Assembly (NCBI RefSeq): GCF_001870515.1
Contig: NZ_MDGT01000003.1
Coordinates: forward strand, 62,001-126,000
Direction: 5' to 3'
From: Idiomarina sp. MD25a
Lineage (GTDB): Bacteria > Pseudomonadota > Gammaproteobacteria > Enterobacterales > Alteromonadaceae
DNA length: 64,000 nt
Shown here: piece after piece, positions 21,354 to 30,058 of the stretch
Position numbering within the stretch: the stretch's first letter is position 1
Layout of the letters: the number at the start of each line of letters is the position of its first letter
Notes under the pieces: generated by a model
Told to the model about the DNA's origin: nothing
Seen by the model: only the letters and a program-made list of their open reading frames with translations
The model's database searches: none
Made by a program: the position numbers and the translations under genes

Positions 21354-21450
21354 ATAGGGAGACTCTGAATAAGTGAAGGCGAGAGGTAAGCCTTCAAAAA
21401 TTTGTTCTCCCTGGATTGTTTTTAGCCCGGCCTTTTGGTCGGGCTTTTTT
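21354..21450 (+). ncRNA. Candidate Spot 42-like small RNA downstream of polA
   Basis: The polA 3' flank can fold into a compact RNA. AGGGAGA (from 21356) can pair with TCTCCCT (about 21405-21412), enclosing a perfect TGAAGGC/GCCTTCA hairpin with loop GAGAGGTAA, and a Rho-independent terminator follows. E. coli carries spf (Spot 42) in the same place, between polA and yihA/engB, and contains the word AGAGGTAAG; GAGAGGTAAG here is similar. Promoter elements upstream are weak (TAAATA at 21351). Homology to Spot 42 is inferred from position and this short match, not demonstrated. It could instead be simply a structured 3' UTR of polA. Confidence 0.45.
21424..21450 (+). terminator. Terminator after polA / sRNA candidate
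   Basis: AGCCCGGCC and GGTCGGGCT form a 9-bp stem (one G-U pair) around TTTT, followed by six T. It just touches the stop codon of the convergent transporter gene. Confidence 0.88.
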
Positions 21451-22372
21451 ATTTGTTGCTTTGAGGAATGCCTGCAAGTCCGCTTCGACCTCGGCGGTTA
21501 GCAAACCAAACACCGATTAAAATAGCGAGCATTCCCAAACCGTGCTGCAGAAAGAAGGGTTCGCCATCAAGTACACCCAACATCATGGCGACGATGGGAA
21601 TCAAGTAAGTGACGGAGCTGGTGAACACGGTGTTGGTCAGCTGTACGACATAATTGAAAATGACCAATGCACCGGCAGTGCCTACAATTCCTAGCACCAG
21701 TACAGCGGTAAGGGAAAGTGGCGCGTTAGGTCGTTGTGCATGGGCTAAAAAGTCGGTGCCTAGAAATAAGAAAATCGCTGCTGGAATACTGGCCATCAGC
21801 AGTGATACGCCAGTAATGGTGAGCGGTTTTAAGTCGGCAATTTTATGTTTGATTAAATTTAGGTTGATGCCGTAGCACACGGTTGCAAGCATGACCAATA
21901 AGGCATAGCTATTAAAAGTGAACGAACCATTCGCTGTTGCGGTAATGAGTAATACCGTCCCGACTAAGCCAATGACGATACCTACCCACTGCGCCCAGCG
22001 AGCAGACTGACTAAATAGTAATACCCCGGTCACTAACGTTGATATTGGCGTTAATGCGTTTAATACACCCGTGACACCGCTTTGTAGCTGAGTCTGTGCG
22101 ATGGCAAACATGAAGGCGGGTATGAAACTACCTACTAAACCCACACATGCCAGTTTAAGCCAATGTTTACGGGAAATTTGACGCAGTTTAGGCAAGATTA
22201 AAGGTGTTAATACGATCCCTGCAGATGCAATCCGCAGCGCACCGACTTCGAGCGCTGTAAAGGCGATCAACCCTTTCTTAATTAATAAAAACGAACTACC
22301 CCATATCAGTGCGAGTAGGCCTAGCAACAGCCACGCTTTTAATGGTGGAGTCTCCGTGCTGTTATGTGTCAT
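21449..22372 (-). CDS. EamA/DMT-family transporter
   Basis: Inner-membrane protein of 307 aa with about ten hydrophobic segments in two EamA repeats. The first begins [22 protein letters not shown] with the [17 protein letters not shown] region; the second holds [30 protein letters not shown]. Proteins of this family export metabolites or amino acids, but the substrate cannot be predicted. It overlaps engB by 11 bp upstream, so the two are probably co-transcribed, and it interrupts the usual polA-engB neighbourhood. Confidence 0.85.
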   Translation of the reverse strand: MTHNSTETPPLKAWLLLGLLALIWGSSFLLIKKGLIAFTALEVGALRIASAGIVLTPLILPKLRQISRKHWLKLACVGLVGSFIPAFMFAIAQTQLQSGVTGVLNALTPISTLVTGVLLFSQSARWAQWVGIVIGLVGTVLLITATANGSFTFNSYALLVMLATVCYGINLNLIKHKIADLKPLTITGVSLLMASIPAAIFLFLGTDFLAHAQRPNAPLSLTAVLVLGIVGTAGALVIFNYVVQLTNTVFTSSVTYLIPIVAMMLGVLDGEPFFLQHGLGMLAILIGVWFANRRGRSGLAGIPQSNK

Positions 22373-23039
22373 CGCTTTCTACAAAGTCATCGGTGGCCGG
22401 TTTTTCGCCCAAAAACCATTGATCGAGCTTTTGCTCGAGTTGGTCGATACCAAACTTCTTGAGCGAGGAGAACACTTCAACTTGTACGTCACCATTGAAG
22501 GCAATCGCTGCTTGGCGTGCTTTCAATAACGTTGACTTGCGAGCGCCTTGTTTGAGTTTATCTGCCTTGGTTAATAGCGCCAATACTGGGATGCCGCAAT
22601 CCACCGCCCAATAGATCAGCTCTTGGTCGGTCTCACGAAACGGATGGCGAATATCCATGAGTACGACGAGGCCTTTGAGTGAGTCGCGCTTTTCCAAATA
22701 CTCAGACAACGACCGTTGCCATTGCTCTTTTACTTCCATTGGGACTTTGGCAAAACCGTAACCTGGTAAATCGATTAGGCGTTGGCCGGTTGCGGTTTCA
22801 AAAACGTTAATCAATTGCGTCCGACCCGGCGTCTTACTAGTCCGCGCTAAGTTGCGCTGGCGCGTAAGTGTATTTAACGCACTGGACTTACCTGCGTTTG
22901 AGCGGCCGGCGAACGCGATCTCGATGCCACTATCCTCCGGTAACTTGCGTATATTGGGGGCACTAGTAATAAAGGTAGCTGTTTGATAATTGATGCGCTT
23001 TTCTGACACGACAGGCTCACTTGCTTGTAAAATGTTCAC
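22362..23039 (-). CDS. engB: Ribosome biogenesis GTPase EngB (YihA/YsxC)
   Basis: Essential GTP-binding protein of large-subunit assembly. The 225-aa product shows G1 [12 protein letters not shown], the switch-I Thr region [10 protein letters not shown]3 [12 protein letters not shown]4 LTKADKL and G5 SSLKKFG in order. Location near polA is conserved with E. coli (yihA). It overlaps the downstream DMT transporter gene by 11 bp and is divergent from the cytochrome c4 gene across 164 bp. Confidence 0.95.
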   Translation of the reverse strand: MNILQASEPVVSEKRINYQTATFITSAPNIRKLPEDSGIEIAFAGRSNAGKSSALNTLTRQRNLARTSKTPGRTQLINVFETATGQRLIDLPGYGFAKVPMEVKEQWQRSLSEYLEKRDSLKGLVVLMDIRHPFRETDQELIYWAVDCGIPVLALLTKADKLKQGARKSTLLKARQAAIAFNGDVQVEVFSSLKKFGIDQLEQKLDQWFLGEKPATDDFVESDDT

Positions 23040-23203
23040 TATTGCGCGGTATTATGAAGCATCTGTACACTTTCTCCAACGCTGAATTGCATAAACAATG
23101 TGCATTAGACGTTTAATCGTGCGTTGTTTTGTGTAAAATAAGCTACCGTTAGATGCGATCGGTTCAGGCACGAGGGTGCCTCACAGAGACAAGAGAAGCA
23201 GAC

Positions 23204-23830
23204 ATGAAAAAATTCGCGATCATTCTAGGATTGTTTATTAGTTCGACCAGCGTTGCGATGGCGCAACAGGGTGATGTCGAAGCAGGGAAACAAAAGTCTC
23301 AGGTATGTGCAGCATGTCACGGACCTAACGGCGTTTCTCCTACAGACATGTATCCGAACTTAGCGGGTCAACACCCCAAGTACATCTATAAGCAGTTGAT
23401 GGACTTCAAAACCGCCTCTGAAACTGGCGGTGAGCAAGGTCGTAACAATGCTATCATGATGGGCCAAGTTGCTAACTTGTCCGAACAAGACATGAAAGAC
23501 TTAGCGGCTTATTTTGCAGCACAAGATCCTGCAAAAGGCGATACCCCAGAAGACCTGATCGCTAAAGGCTCAGATCTATTCCGTCGCGGTAACCCAGAGA
23601 CAAATATTCCGTCATGTGCAGGTTGTCACGGACCGCGCGGTAACGGTATGGGTCTTGCTGCTTTTCCTGATATTTCAGGCCAGCATCCGGCGTACGTTAT
23701 TTCTCAATTAGAAAATTTTCGTAGCGGTAAGCGCGCCAATGATCCAAACGGCATGATGCGCGGTGTTGCTGAAAAAATGACCGATGAAGAGATGAAATTA
23801 CTCGCTGAGTACCTGCACGGTCTTTATTAA
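23204..23830 (+). CDS. Dihaem cytochrome c4
   Basis: Periplasmic electron carrier of 208 aa with two tandem class I cytochrome c domains, each with a haem motif: CAACHGPNG in the first half and CAGCHGPRG in the second, plus distal Met regions. A clear signal peptide (KKFAIILGLF ... SVAMAQQ) precedes them. I use the ATG at 23204; an upstream in-frame ATG would add 17 residues before the signal peptide. Cytochrome c4 passes electrons to terminal oxidases. A strong terminator follows. Cytochrome c4 next to engB is common in pseudomonads and Alteromonadales. Confidence 0.93.
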   Translation: MKKFAIILGLFISSTSVAMAQQGDVEAGKQKSQVCAACHGPNGVSPTDMYPNLAGQHPKYIYKQLMDFKTASETGGEQGRNNAIMMGQVANLSEQDMKDLAAYFAAQDPAKGDTPEDLIAKGSDLFRRGNPETNIPSCAGCHGPRGNGMGLAAFPDISGQHPAYVISQLENFRSGKRANDPNGMMRGVAEKMTDEEMKLLAEYLHGLY

Positions 23831-23850
23831 GAAAAAAGTTTATTCATGAA

Positions 23851-23877
23851 GGGTGGCTCGAATGCCACCCTTTTTTT
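23851..23877 (+). terminator. Terminator of the cytochrome c4 gene
   Basis: Perfect 7-bp stem GGGTGGC/GCCACCC with a 6-nt loop, followed by seven T. Confidence 0.92.
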
Positions 23878-23961
23878 ATCATATGTTATAGATTTATGCG
23901 TTTTTTACGTCTTATAAACAAAAATGTTATAAAAAAATGGATTTTTAGAGCGATAAAATCA

Positions 23962-23990
23962 TTGAACTCATCCGCATTAATACGTAGTCT
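23962..23990 (+). promoter_or_regulatory. Candidate promoter of the structured RNA
   Basis: TTGAAC (23962-23967), a 17-bp spacer and TAGTCT (23985-23990) give a moderate sigma-70 match. Transcription would start near 23997, just before the first structured segment. Confidence 0.45.
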
Positions 23991-23996
23991 TTAAAG

Positions 23997-24309
23997 CGTC
24001 CGAGGGAGATGACCTCTCCTGAGGCAATAAAACAATAACAAGACTGCTCAAAGCAGCGAATAAAATCGATACATAAAAATAACAATAAATCGATTCTGGA
24101 TTTCGGTTCACAAAACCAATAATAATAGAATAGAGATCCAGGGAGTAAAAGTAGTATTGGTTGCTCCTTTCTATAATAACAACAACTAGAAAATTAGGTT
24201 ACGGAAGACCGAGATAAAAACTCGGAAGCAGTGACAACCATTCTCATAGTTGCAGTGCGCTGCCGAATATGAGAAACAGAGGCGATGGAAACATCGCCTT
24301 TTTTCTTTT
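23997..24309 (+). ncRNA. Structured non-coding RNA candidate at the csrC position
   Basis: About 310 nt without a credible ORF but rich in self-complementary parts. They are CTGCT/AGCAG at 24044-24056, AATCGAT/ATCGATT at 24064-24095, CTGGAT/ATCCAG at 24096-24141, CCGAG/CTCGG at 24209-24225, a perfect 8-bp TTCTCATA/TATGAGAA enclosing GCAG/CTGC at 24241-24275, and a terminator. Linkers are G-poor and A-rich, as in sRNAs. E. coli csrC lies between yihA and yihI; here the element also lies between engB and yihI, with one extra gene on each side, and the terminator GGCGATG...CATCGCCTTTTTTCTTT resembles the csrC end as I remember it. Only six GGA triplets are present, few for a CsrA sponge, so CsrB/C identity is unproven. 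Confidence 0.55.
24281..24309 (+). terminator. Terminator of the structured RNA
   Basis: GGCGATG/CATCGCC, a perfect 7-bp stem with GAAA tetraloop, followed by TTTTTTCTTTT. It precedes the methyltransferase start by 15 bp, so that gene must rely on read-through or a promoter further inside. Confidence 0.9.
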
Positions 24310-24323
24310 CTATTGAGCCCTTT

Positions 24324-24971
24324 ATGTTGTTATGTCCTCTGTGTGATTCACCAAGTCGGTTTTATGCGCGTGATAGAAGACGTGCCTTCCATCAATGTTC
24401 TCATTGTCAGTTAGTTTTTGCTGATCCAGCGACGCACGTTGACCGTGACGAGGAGAAGCGCCTTTACGAGACACACGAAAACGATCCGCATGACCCACAC
24501 TATCGTGACTTCTTAAGCCGCCTTTGGCAGCCACTGCAGCAAGTTTGCCAAAATTTGAGTTACCGAACAGCCCTCGATTTCGGTTCGGGACCTGGCCCCA
24601 CGCTGCATCTAATGATGCAAGAGTCGGGTATCGATGCTCACCATTATGACCCTATTTACTCACCCGATGAGACGGTACTGAGCGAATCCTACGATGTAGT
24701 GACCTGTACTGAAGTCATAGAACACTTTTATTATCCGCAACGAGAATTTATAAAGTTACGTCGGCTCGTTAAGCCAGGCGGTACGTTAGCGACGATGACA
24801 AAGCCTTATGTATCGGCTGACTTATTTCCGAATTGGCATTATAAAAACGACCTGACCCATGTTTCATTTTTTACTGACCAGACCTATCGTTATATCGCGC
24901 AACGGTTTGGTTTCAGCGTCGACAGAGTGAGCGATCAGGTAACCTTCTTTCGTTGTGTTAAATCCTGCTGA
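24324..24971 (+). CDS. Class I SAM-dependent methyltransferase with N-terminal zinc ribbon
   Basis: A 215-aa protein starting LLCPLCDSPSRFYARD with CPLC and CSHC pairs about 20 residues apart, a likely zinc ribbon. The Rossmann methyltransferase domain contains ALDFGSGPGPT (motif I), VVTCTEVIEHFYYP (motif IV region) and RLVKPGGTLATMT. I prefer the ATG at 24324 because the longer frame from 24285 would begin inside a transcription terminator. The substrate is unknown. It is placed between the structured RNA and yihI. Confidence 0.8.
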   Translation: MLLCPLCDSPSRFYARDRRRAFHQCSHCQLVFADPATHVDRDEEKRLYETHENDPHDPHYRDFLSRLWQPLQQVCQNLSYRTALDFGSGPGPTLHLMMQESGIDAHHYDPIYSPDETVLSESYDVVTCTEVIEHFYYPQREFIKLRRLVKPGGTLATMTKPYVSADLFPNWHYKNDLTHVSFFTDQTYRYIAQRFGFSVDRVSDQVTFFRCVKSC

Positions 24972-25026
24972 TTACAATGCTTGTATGCGTTACAATAGGA
25001 CTAACTCTATGAAATAAGGAGTCCAC

Positions 25027-25482
25027 ATGACTCGTAAGAAAAAAACACGTAAGACGGGGCCTCTTGCGCCGTCGAAAGCGCCAAAAGATAAACGCCAAGT
25101 AGAAAACCTAACCCGTGGAAAGAAAAAAGGTAAAGGCCAGCCTGCCGGTAAACGCCATAGTGAGCCTAAACGTGATCAGCAGACGGGACAAAACAATGAC
25201 ACCCAAACGGATCCACGTAAGGGCAGTAAGCGTAAGATCGACCTAGGCCCTGTTGTTTCAACAGCAGCCGTCGCGGCACTGACTCCGCAACAAGAGCTCG
25301 AGCAGTTGCAAAATGATGAAAAATTGCAGGATTTAGTTGAGCGCTTTGAGCAGGGTGAGGTGTTGTCTAATGATGATCAGCGTTATCTCGACGAGCAATC
25401 TGAACGTTACGAAAAGCTGGCAAGCCAGTTAGGTCTCGATCTTGACGATGATGACGATGAATGGGATGACGAGGAGTATTGA
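25027..25482 (+). CDS. yihI: Der GTPase-activating protein YihI
   Basis: A 151-aa protein with a lysine/arginine-rich N-terminal half (TRKKKTRKTGPLAPSKAPKD) and an acidic C-terminal helical part (LTPQQELEQLQNDEKLQDLVERF, ending in a DDDDDEWDDEEY tail). This matches YihI, which stimulates the GTPase Der (EngA) in late ribosome assembly. The ribosome site AAGGAG precedes the start. It overlaps the next gene by 1 nt (TGATG). Its position after engB agrees with the E. coli neighbourhood. Confidence 0.88.
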   Translation: MTRKKKTRKTGPLAPSKAPKDKRQVENLTRGKKKGKGQPAGKRHSEPKRDQQTGQNNDTQTDPRKGSKRKIDLGPVVSTAAVAALTPQQELEQLQNDEKLQDLVERFEQGEVLSNDDQRYLDEQSERYEKLASQLGLDLDDDDDEWDDEEY

Positions 25483-25937
25483 TGTCTACATTAGCGATAG
25501 TTTTATACATTCTGGGAGTCGTCGTTATCGTAGGTTTAGCCGTTTATGCTATGACACTACTTAAACGCCTACGCTATCAAAATCAGTTACGTCAACAAGC
25601 GGTGCAAAAGCGTGTTGACCGTATCGACGAAAGCATTATTACCATTGCCAAAGGCATGCAGCAAGATCAGTGTCCATTATCTGAAGGATGTTTGCGCATT
25701 GTGGTGCTGCTGGATCATCGTCCTGAATCGACGGAGTATGACTACTCGAAAGATTATCCTGCAATGCACGACATGTACGAACGCATTAAACACATGCCGA
25801 CGCACGAAAACCGTAAAAAGTTTCCAAAGCAGAAGATCAAAGAACTCGATAAAGAGCGTGAAGGTTACGAGGCTGAATTAAAAGACGTTATTTTAGCTGA
25901 CGTCGACAAGTTATTGCGTGAGTTTCCCACTCGGTAA
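25482..25937 (+). CDS. DUF2489 family membrane-anchored protein
   Basis: A 151-aa protein with one N-terminal hydrophobic segment (residues about 4-26, LAIVLYILGVVVIVGLAVYA) and a basic, helical remainder containing CPLSEGCLRI and MHDMYERIKHMPTHENRKKFPKQ. It resembles the DUF2489 proteins commonly encoded next to yihI in Gammaproteobacteria. The start ATG at 25482 overlaps the yihI stop, so translation is coupled. Function unknown. Confidence 0.75.
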   Translation: MSTLAIVLYILGVVVIVGLAVYAMTLLKRLRYQNQLRQQAVQKRVDRIDESIITIAKGMQQDQCPLSEGCLRIVVLLDHRPESTEYDYSKDYPAMHDMYERIKHMPTHENRKKFPKQKIKELDKEREGYEAELKDVILADVDKLLREFPTR

Positions 25938-25949
25938 AAGGAAGCGCCG

Positions 25950-26765
25950 ATGTTATTTAAAGGCATTCGAGAAGATATAAAAAGCGTCTATAGCCGTGAC
26001 CCTGCGGCCCGCAACGCCTTTGAAATACTCTTTAACTATCCAGGCTTACACGCGATTTGGCTCCATCGCTTTAGTCATCGTCTTTGGAAACTTAAGCTGT
26101 ATTGGTTAGCGCGTTTCGTTTCAAATATTGGCCGCTGGTTAACTGGTGTTGAGATACATCCGGGCGCTAAGATTGGACGCCGATTTTTTATCGATCATGG
26201 CATGGGGGTCGTGATCGGCGAAACGGCCGAGATCGGTGATGATGTGACCCTATATCACGGCGTTACCCTGGGTGGAACGTCATGGAATAAAGGTAAGCGT
26301 CATCCCACGCTCAAGGATGGGGTAGTCATTGGTGCAGGTGCAAAGGTACTCGGTCCATTGACTGTCGGTACTGAAGCACGAATTGGATCTAACGCAGTTG
26401 TGGTTCGTGATGTGCCTGATGGTGCCACGATGGTTGGAATTCCCGCGCGAGTAGCTAAGTCAGGCCAAGACAAAGAAACATCGGAGCGCCGTGCCAGAAT
26501 GGCCAAAGCCTATGGTTTTGACGCGTATGCGATTTCAGCCGATAATCCTGATCCTGTTGCAACAGCCATTGGTCGAATGCTTGATCATGTTCATGTATTG
26601 GATCAAAAAGTCTCGGATTTATGTCAAGCCGTGAATCGGTTGGGCGGGGATGTCTGTAGTGAGTTACCCGAAGTCGAGATGGACGACGTTGCCTTTCTTG
26701 AAGAAAAGCAACGTGCTGCACAACAGCGAGAAGCGCAGCACGAAAGTAAGCACGAAGCAGATTAA
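25950..26765 (+). CDS. cysE: Serine O-acetyltransferase (short N-terminal type)
   Basis: First step of cysteine synthesis: serine plus acetyl-CoA to O-acetylserine. The 271-aa protein has the short helical N-terminus ([22 protein letters not shown]) of the EpsC/NifP-like class, then the left-handed beta-helix with [34 protein letters not shown] and YHGVTLGGT. It carries an unusual 90-residue helical extension (about 180-271) rich in Gln, Glu and Lys. It ends HEAD, without the terminal Ile that docks into CysK in the classical cysteine synthase complex. The 3' end overlaps the chemoreceptor gene by 4 bp. Confidence 0.9.
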   Translation: MLFKGIREDIKSVYSRDPAARNAFEILFNYPGLHAIWLHRFSHRLWKLKLYWLARFVSNIGRWLTGVEIHPGAKIGRRFFIDHGMGVVIGETAEIGDDVTLYHGVTLGGTSWNKGKRHPTLKDGVVIGAGAKVLGPLTVGTEARIGSNAVVVRDVPDGATMVGIPARVAKSGQDKETSERRARMAKAYGFDAYAISADNPDPVATAIGRMLDHVHVLDQKVSDLCQAVNRLGGDVCSELPEVEMDDVAFLEEKQRAAQQREAQHESKHEAD

Positions 26766-28333
26766 CTTTTCAGGTTGAAGCGCTCAATAAGTTCGTATAA
26801 CTCATACGATGTGCGCTTCAAATCATCGCTCGATTTCTGCGTATTGTCAGAGGTTTGTTCGGTCTGACGGGCAATTTCCGCAATCTCAGATAGCTGTTGA
26901 TTAATATGCTCGGCTACGCCCGATTGTTGCTCAACAGCCGACGCCATTTGCGTAGACATGTCAGCAATCTGTTCAATCGCATCGGAGATTTGTGACAACG
27001 CACTATCGGCTCGCTTAACTTTATCTACTCCTTCGGCAGCCGACTTTTCACCTTGTTGCGACACTGTAACCGCTTCTTTGGCACGTCCTCGCAACTGATT
27101 AATTACATTATGGATACTGTCAGTTGACTCTGAGGTCCTGCGTGCGAGATTCCTCACCTCGTCAGCAACGACCGAGAACCCTCGCCCATGCTCCCCGGCT
27201 CGAGCTGCTTCAATTGCGGCATTAAGCGCGAGCAGGTTAGTTTGCTCTGCAATGGAGGATATCAAATCAGCCGCTTCACCGATTTCTGCCGTTGAAGAGT
27301 CAAGCGCCTCGACCGTTTGAGCGATTTGTTTAACGGCTTCGTGCAGCTCAACAATGACTTCGCTTGCCTGACGTGCGAGTTTGACACTTTCATCGGTGTT
27401 TTGCTTCGCGCTATCAGCTTGCTCCGCATTTTGCTCAACGGTTGCCGCGACTTCTTGTATGGTAGTAGACATCTGATTCATCGCCGCCGCTGTTTGGTCG
27501 GTAGCTTGTGTTTGACGTTGTACCTGCTCATTCGAAGTTTTAGCCTGTTGACTCGTGTCATCGGCGACGCGCAATAAGCCACCCACGGCATCCTTGATAC
27601 GAGCCAACGCAGTGCGGTTACGCGCCCCCTCGCTCAACAACATCAAGGACAATTGGGCTTCTCTTCCCTGAGCATTGAAGTAGGTGCTACCGATCAACTC
27701 GCTGTCAAAAGCTTCGGGTCGTATTTGTAGCATGCGTTGTAGCATAGAAGAAATATAACGGCCGTACCAAACGCAACTAATAGCCGTACCTGCTAGCACC
27801 GCTAAACTAGCCTCTATCGACCCCAAAAACGCAGCGGCTGCTGTAGCAGAAAGACCGGGTATTAATACCGGTGTTAAGTCACGAGCGGCATAAAAAGCAC
27901 GTTTAGAGAAGGAGATTGGACTGCGGCCTTGGTTCATTCGTTGATAAATAGCAAAGGCACGAGCTTTACGTTCATCCGACGTCTTTACGCGAACGGATTC
28001 AAAACCTGCCGGCTTACCATCATGCATAATTGGGGTGACATATGCGCTAACCCAGTAATGGTCGCCATTTTTACAACGGTTTTTAACTAAGCCCATCCAG
28101 GGATGACCACGTTTAATGGTACGCCACATATCTTCAAATACGGCTGCTGGCATATCTGGATGACGCAGAATATTATGTGGTGAGCCGATAAGCTCTTTAC
28201 GATCATATCCACTGACTTCAACGAAATCGTCATTACAGTGAGTAATAATGCCTTTGCGATCCGTTGATGAGATCAGGCGATAATTATCGGGGATGTTGCG
28301 TTCTTTTTGGGTGATGGTTCCGTTATCTTTCAT
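26762..28333 (-). CDS. PAS-containing, Aer-like methyl-accepting chemotaxis protein
   Basis: A 523-aa chemoreceptor. The N-terminal PAS domain (about 15-130) reads [45 protein letters not shown], very close to the FAD-binding PAS of Aer, the redox and oxygen sensor. Two short hydrophobic segments lie near 165-210 with no periplasmic ligand domain. The long cytoplasmic coiled coil follows, with the signalling tip [24 protein letters not shown]. It is probably an energy-taxis receptor; FAD binding is inferred from similarity. It lies alone, away from other chemotaxis genes. Confidence 0.9.
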   Translation of the reverse strand: MKDNGTITQKERNIPDNYRLISSTDRKGIITHCNDDFVEVSGYDRKELIGSPHNILRHPDMPAAVFEDMWRTIKRGHPWMGLVKNRCKNGDHYWVSAYVTPIMHDGKPAGFESVRVKTSDERKARAFAIYQRMNQGRSPISFSKRAFYAARDLTPVLIPGLSATAAAAFLGSIEASLAVLAGTAISCVWYGRYISSMLQRMLQIRPEAFDSELIGSTYFNAQGREAQLSLMLLSEGARNRTALARIKDAVGGLLRVADDTSQQAKTSNEQVQRQTQATDQTAAAMNQMSTTIQEVAATVEQNAEQADSAKQNTDESVKLARQASEVIVELHEAVKQIAQTVEALDSSTAEIGEAADLISSIAEQTNLLALNAAIEAARAGEHGRGFSVVADEVRNLARRTSESTDSIHNVINQLRGRAKEAVTVSQQGEKSAAEGVDKVKRADSALSQISDAIEQIADMSTQMASAVEQQSGVAEHINQQLSEIAEIARQTEQTSDNTQKSSDDLKRTSYELYELIERFNLKS

Positions 28334-28405
28334 ACTATCCTTCTCTTCTTGATTTATATCAAGGATATATGAATATCGTCAGTGTCCCCAAATTTTTGAA
28401 TAGAA

Positions 28406-28434
28406 ATAAAAAACGCCGCTAAAAAGCGGCGTTT
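28406..28434 (-). terminator. Terminator of the cold-shock gene
   Basis: AAACGCCGCT and AGCGGCGTTT form a 10-bp stem with an AAAA loop (28411-28434). Reading the minus strand it ends in a T-rich tract (GTTTTTTATTT). Confidence 0.9.
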
Positions 28435-28455
28435 AGAATTCTTTTTAAACGTAGA

Positions 28456-28662
28456 TTACATAGGAACTACGTTTTCTGCTTGAGGACCTTTAGGACCTTG
28501 AGCAACGGTGAAAGAAACTTGTTGGCCTTCAGCTAAAGTTTTGAAACCGTCAGCTTGGATTGCACTGAAGTGAACGAAAACGTCTGCGCCGTTTTCTTGT
28601 TCGATGAAACCAAAGCCTTTAGCTTCGTTGAAAAACTTAACTTTACCAGTAGTAGTAGACAT
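28456..28662 (-). CDS. Cold-shock protein (CspA family)
   Basis: A 68-aa single cold-shock domain that binds single-stranded RNA and DNA. The RNP1 motif KGFGFI and RNP2 motif VFVHF are intact. The protein has the usual [17 protein letters not shown] start and PQAENV end. A monocistronic unit is indicated by its own promoter (28800-28827), a 130-nt 5' leader and a strong terminator. Long leaders of this kind act as temperature-responsive structures in cspA genes, so cold induction is plausible but not shown. Confidence 0.95.
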   Translation of the reverse strand: MSTTTGKVKFFNEAKGFGFIEQENGADVFVHFSAIQADGFKTLAEGQQVSFTVAQGPKGPQAENVVPM

Positions 28663-28799
28663 GCTGATCTTCCTCGTAATGCATGTGAATTAAAAATGCT
28701 CAGAAATTGGTATTACTTGGACTTACAAAACGAGGTACAGCAAAGAAGGACTTCGTACACAAATCTCAAAACAATAGCCGAATTTCATCAGCGATCATC

Positions 28800-28827
28800 A
28801 GTATATACCCTTGTTTAGGTCTGTCAA
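28800..28827 (-). promoter_or_regulatory. Promoter of the cold-shock gene
   Basis: On the minus strand, a consensus TTGACA (28822-28827) and TATACT (28800-28805) are separated by 16 bp. Predicted start is near 28793, giving a leader of about 130 nt. Confidence 0.7.
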
Positions 28828-28839
28828 TTAAACTCGGAC

Positions 28840-29385
28840 TTATTTTAACCAGTTTTTGCTAATGTGGCGAAACGTGTCAGTGCCTGACTTTTCAAGCCAC
28901 TCAAAAGCGACCATTTCCGACGTTACAATTTGCACACCGGCCTCTCGCATACGTGCAACGGCGGTGTCTTTGTCATTAGGGCGGCGAGAGCCAACCGTAT
29001 CTGTTGGCAAAAACACTTGATACCCCTGCTCAACAAGGTCTAGCGCCGTTTGCATCACGCACACATGGGTTTCCATACCCATAATGACGATTTGCTTTTT
29101 GTCGTATTCTTTAACAACTTCTTGGAACGTTGACTCACGCCAAGCACTAAAATGGGTTTTTTCAACAACACGAGCAGCTTCAATAATTTCTTGTAGTGCC
29201 GAAACGGTATAACCCAACCCTTTAGGATACTGCTCCGTTATCAGTACCGGTACATCGAGCTGCAATGCTATTTCACCGAGCCAACGCATGCGTGAGGTAA
29301 CAATGTCGCGTTGATGAATGGCTGGCGTAATACGCTCTTGTGCATCGACAACCAAAATGATGGATTCATCGCGTTTTAACAACAT
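28840..29385 (-). CDS. Isochorismatase-like cysteine hydrolase
   Basis: A 181-aa hydrolase of the YcaC-like isochorismatase superfamily. The catalytic triad can be placed: Asp in VVDAQERITPAI, Lys in VEKTHFSAW and Cys in GMETHVCVMQTA, the last with the usual cis-peptide region. The true substrate is not predictable, and no isochorismate pathway gene is nearby. It is on the minus strand upstream of csp, with its own leader, and divergent from purE. Confidence 0.88.
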   Translation of the reverse strand: MLLKRDESIILVVDAQERITPAIHQRDIVTSRMRWLGEIALQLDVPVLITEQYPKGLGYTVSALQEIIEAARVVEKTHFSAWRESTFQEVVKEYDKKQIVIMGMETHVCVMQTALDLVEQGYQVFLPTDTVGSRRPNDKDTAVARMREAGVQIVTSEMVAFEWLEKSGTDTFRHISKNWLK

Positions 29386-29566
29386 AGGATTGACCTTAAA
29401 TTAAGCGTTTATAACCATACTACCGAAAAGGCGTATTATGTACATAGTGCTTTGGTCGCAACGGGGTTTGCTAACGGTCAAAAAAACCGCAGAATATTTG
29501 CAGTTTTGTCCCCTGATCGCTACAATTTCGGCCTTTTCAGCCCCCTCTCTTTCAAAAAGGTGATAC

Positions 29567-30058
29567 ATGGCTACCGTACTGATCTTAATGGGTTCGCAAT
29601 CTGACTGGCCAACCATGCAGAAAGCAGCCTATATGCTCAAAGACTTGGGCGTAAGCTGGGAAGCAAAAGTGGTTTCAGCACACCGTACGCCCGATTTGCT
29701 CAAATCGTCTATGGAGCAAGCAGAAAAGGATGACGTAAAGGTAGTCATCGCAGGTGCGGGTGGTGCCGCTCACCTACCCGGCATGCTTGCCGCACACACG
29801 TCGATTCCTGTGCTGGGTGTACCGGTATCGAGCAAACAGCTTAAAGGACTTGATAGTTTGCTTTCTATTGTGCAAATGCCCAAAGGCGTAGCGGTAGGTA
29901 CTTTGGCGATCGGTGACGCAGGTGCGGCTAATGCCGGCTTACTCGCAGCACAAATTGTCGGCTCATTCGACGCGACCGTGCGTCAGCGTGTGACCGAGTT
30001 TCGCAACCAACAGCGCGATAAAGTAATGGCGAACGCGGATTTGGAGTTACCAGAATGA
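29567..30058 (+). CDS. purE: N5-carboxyaminoimidazole ribonucleotide mutase
   Basis: Converts N5-CAIR to CAIR in purine biosynthesis. The 163-aa class I PurE has [10 protein letters not shown], the catalytic His in [19 protein letters not shown] and [23 protein letters not shown] ribosome site AAGGTG precedes the ATG. The gene overlaps purK by 4 nt. I looked for a PurR operator in the 180 bp upstream and found no good match. Confidence 0.96.
   Translation: MATVLILMGSQSDWPTMQKAAYMLKDLGVSWEAKVVSAHRTPDLLKSSMEQAEKDDVKVVIAGAGGAAHLPGMLAAHTSIPVLGVPVSSKQLKGLDSLLSIVQMPKGVAVGTLAIGDAGAANAGLLAAQIVGSFDATVRQRVTEFRNQQRDKVMANADLELPE

Noticed and set aside
24002-24025. Possible RNase P RNA motif near the start of the structured RNA
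   Set aside because: The conserved GAGGAAAGTCCGGGC element of rnpB is not present.
24064-24141. tmRNA-like word (ATTCTGGATTTCG) in the structured RNA region
   Set aside because: The rest of the tmRNA consensus, the tag reading frame and the tRNA-like ends are absent.
28555-28818. 87-codon + strand ORF across the cold-shock gene
   Set aside because: It is antisense to csp and its promoter leader, with no family features; a shadow frame.
29386-29566. Possible PurR operator before purE (CCGCAGAATATTTGCAG)
   Set aside because: It has GC-A/T-GC symmetry but lacks the ACGCAAACGTTTGCGT core; too many mismatches to call.
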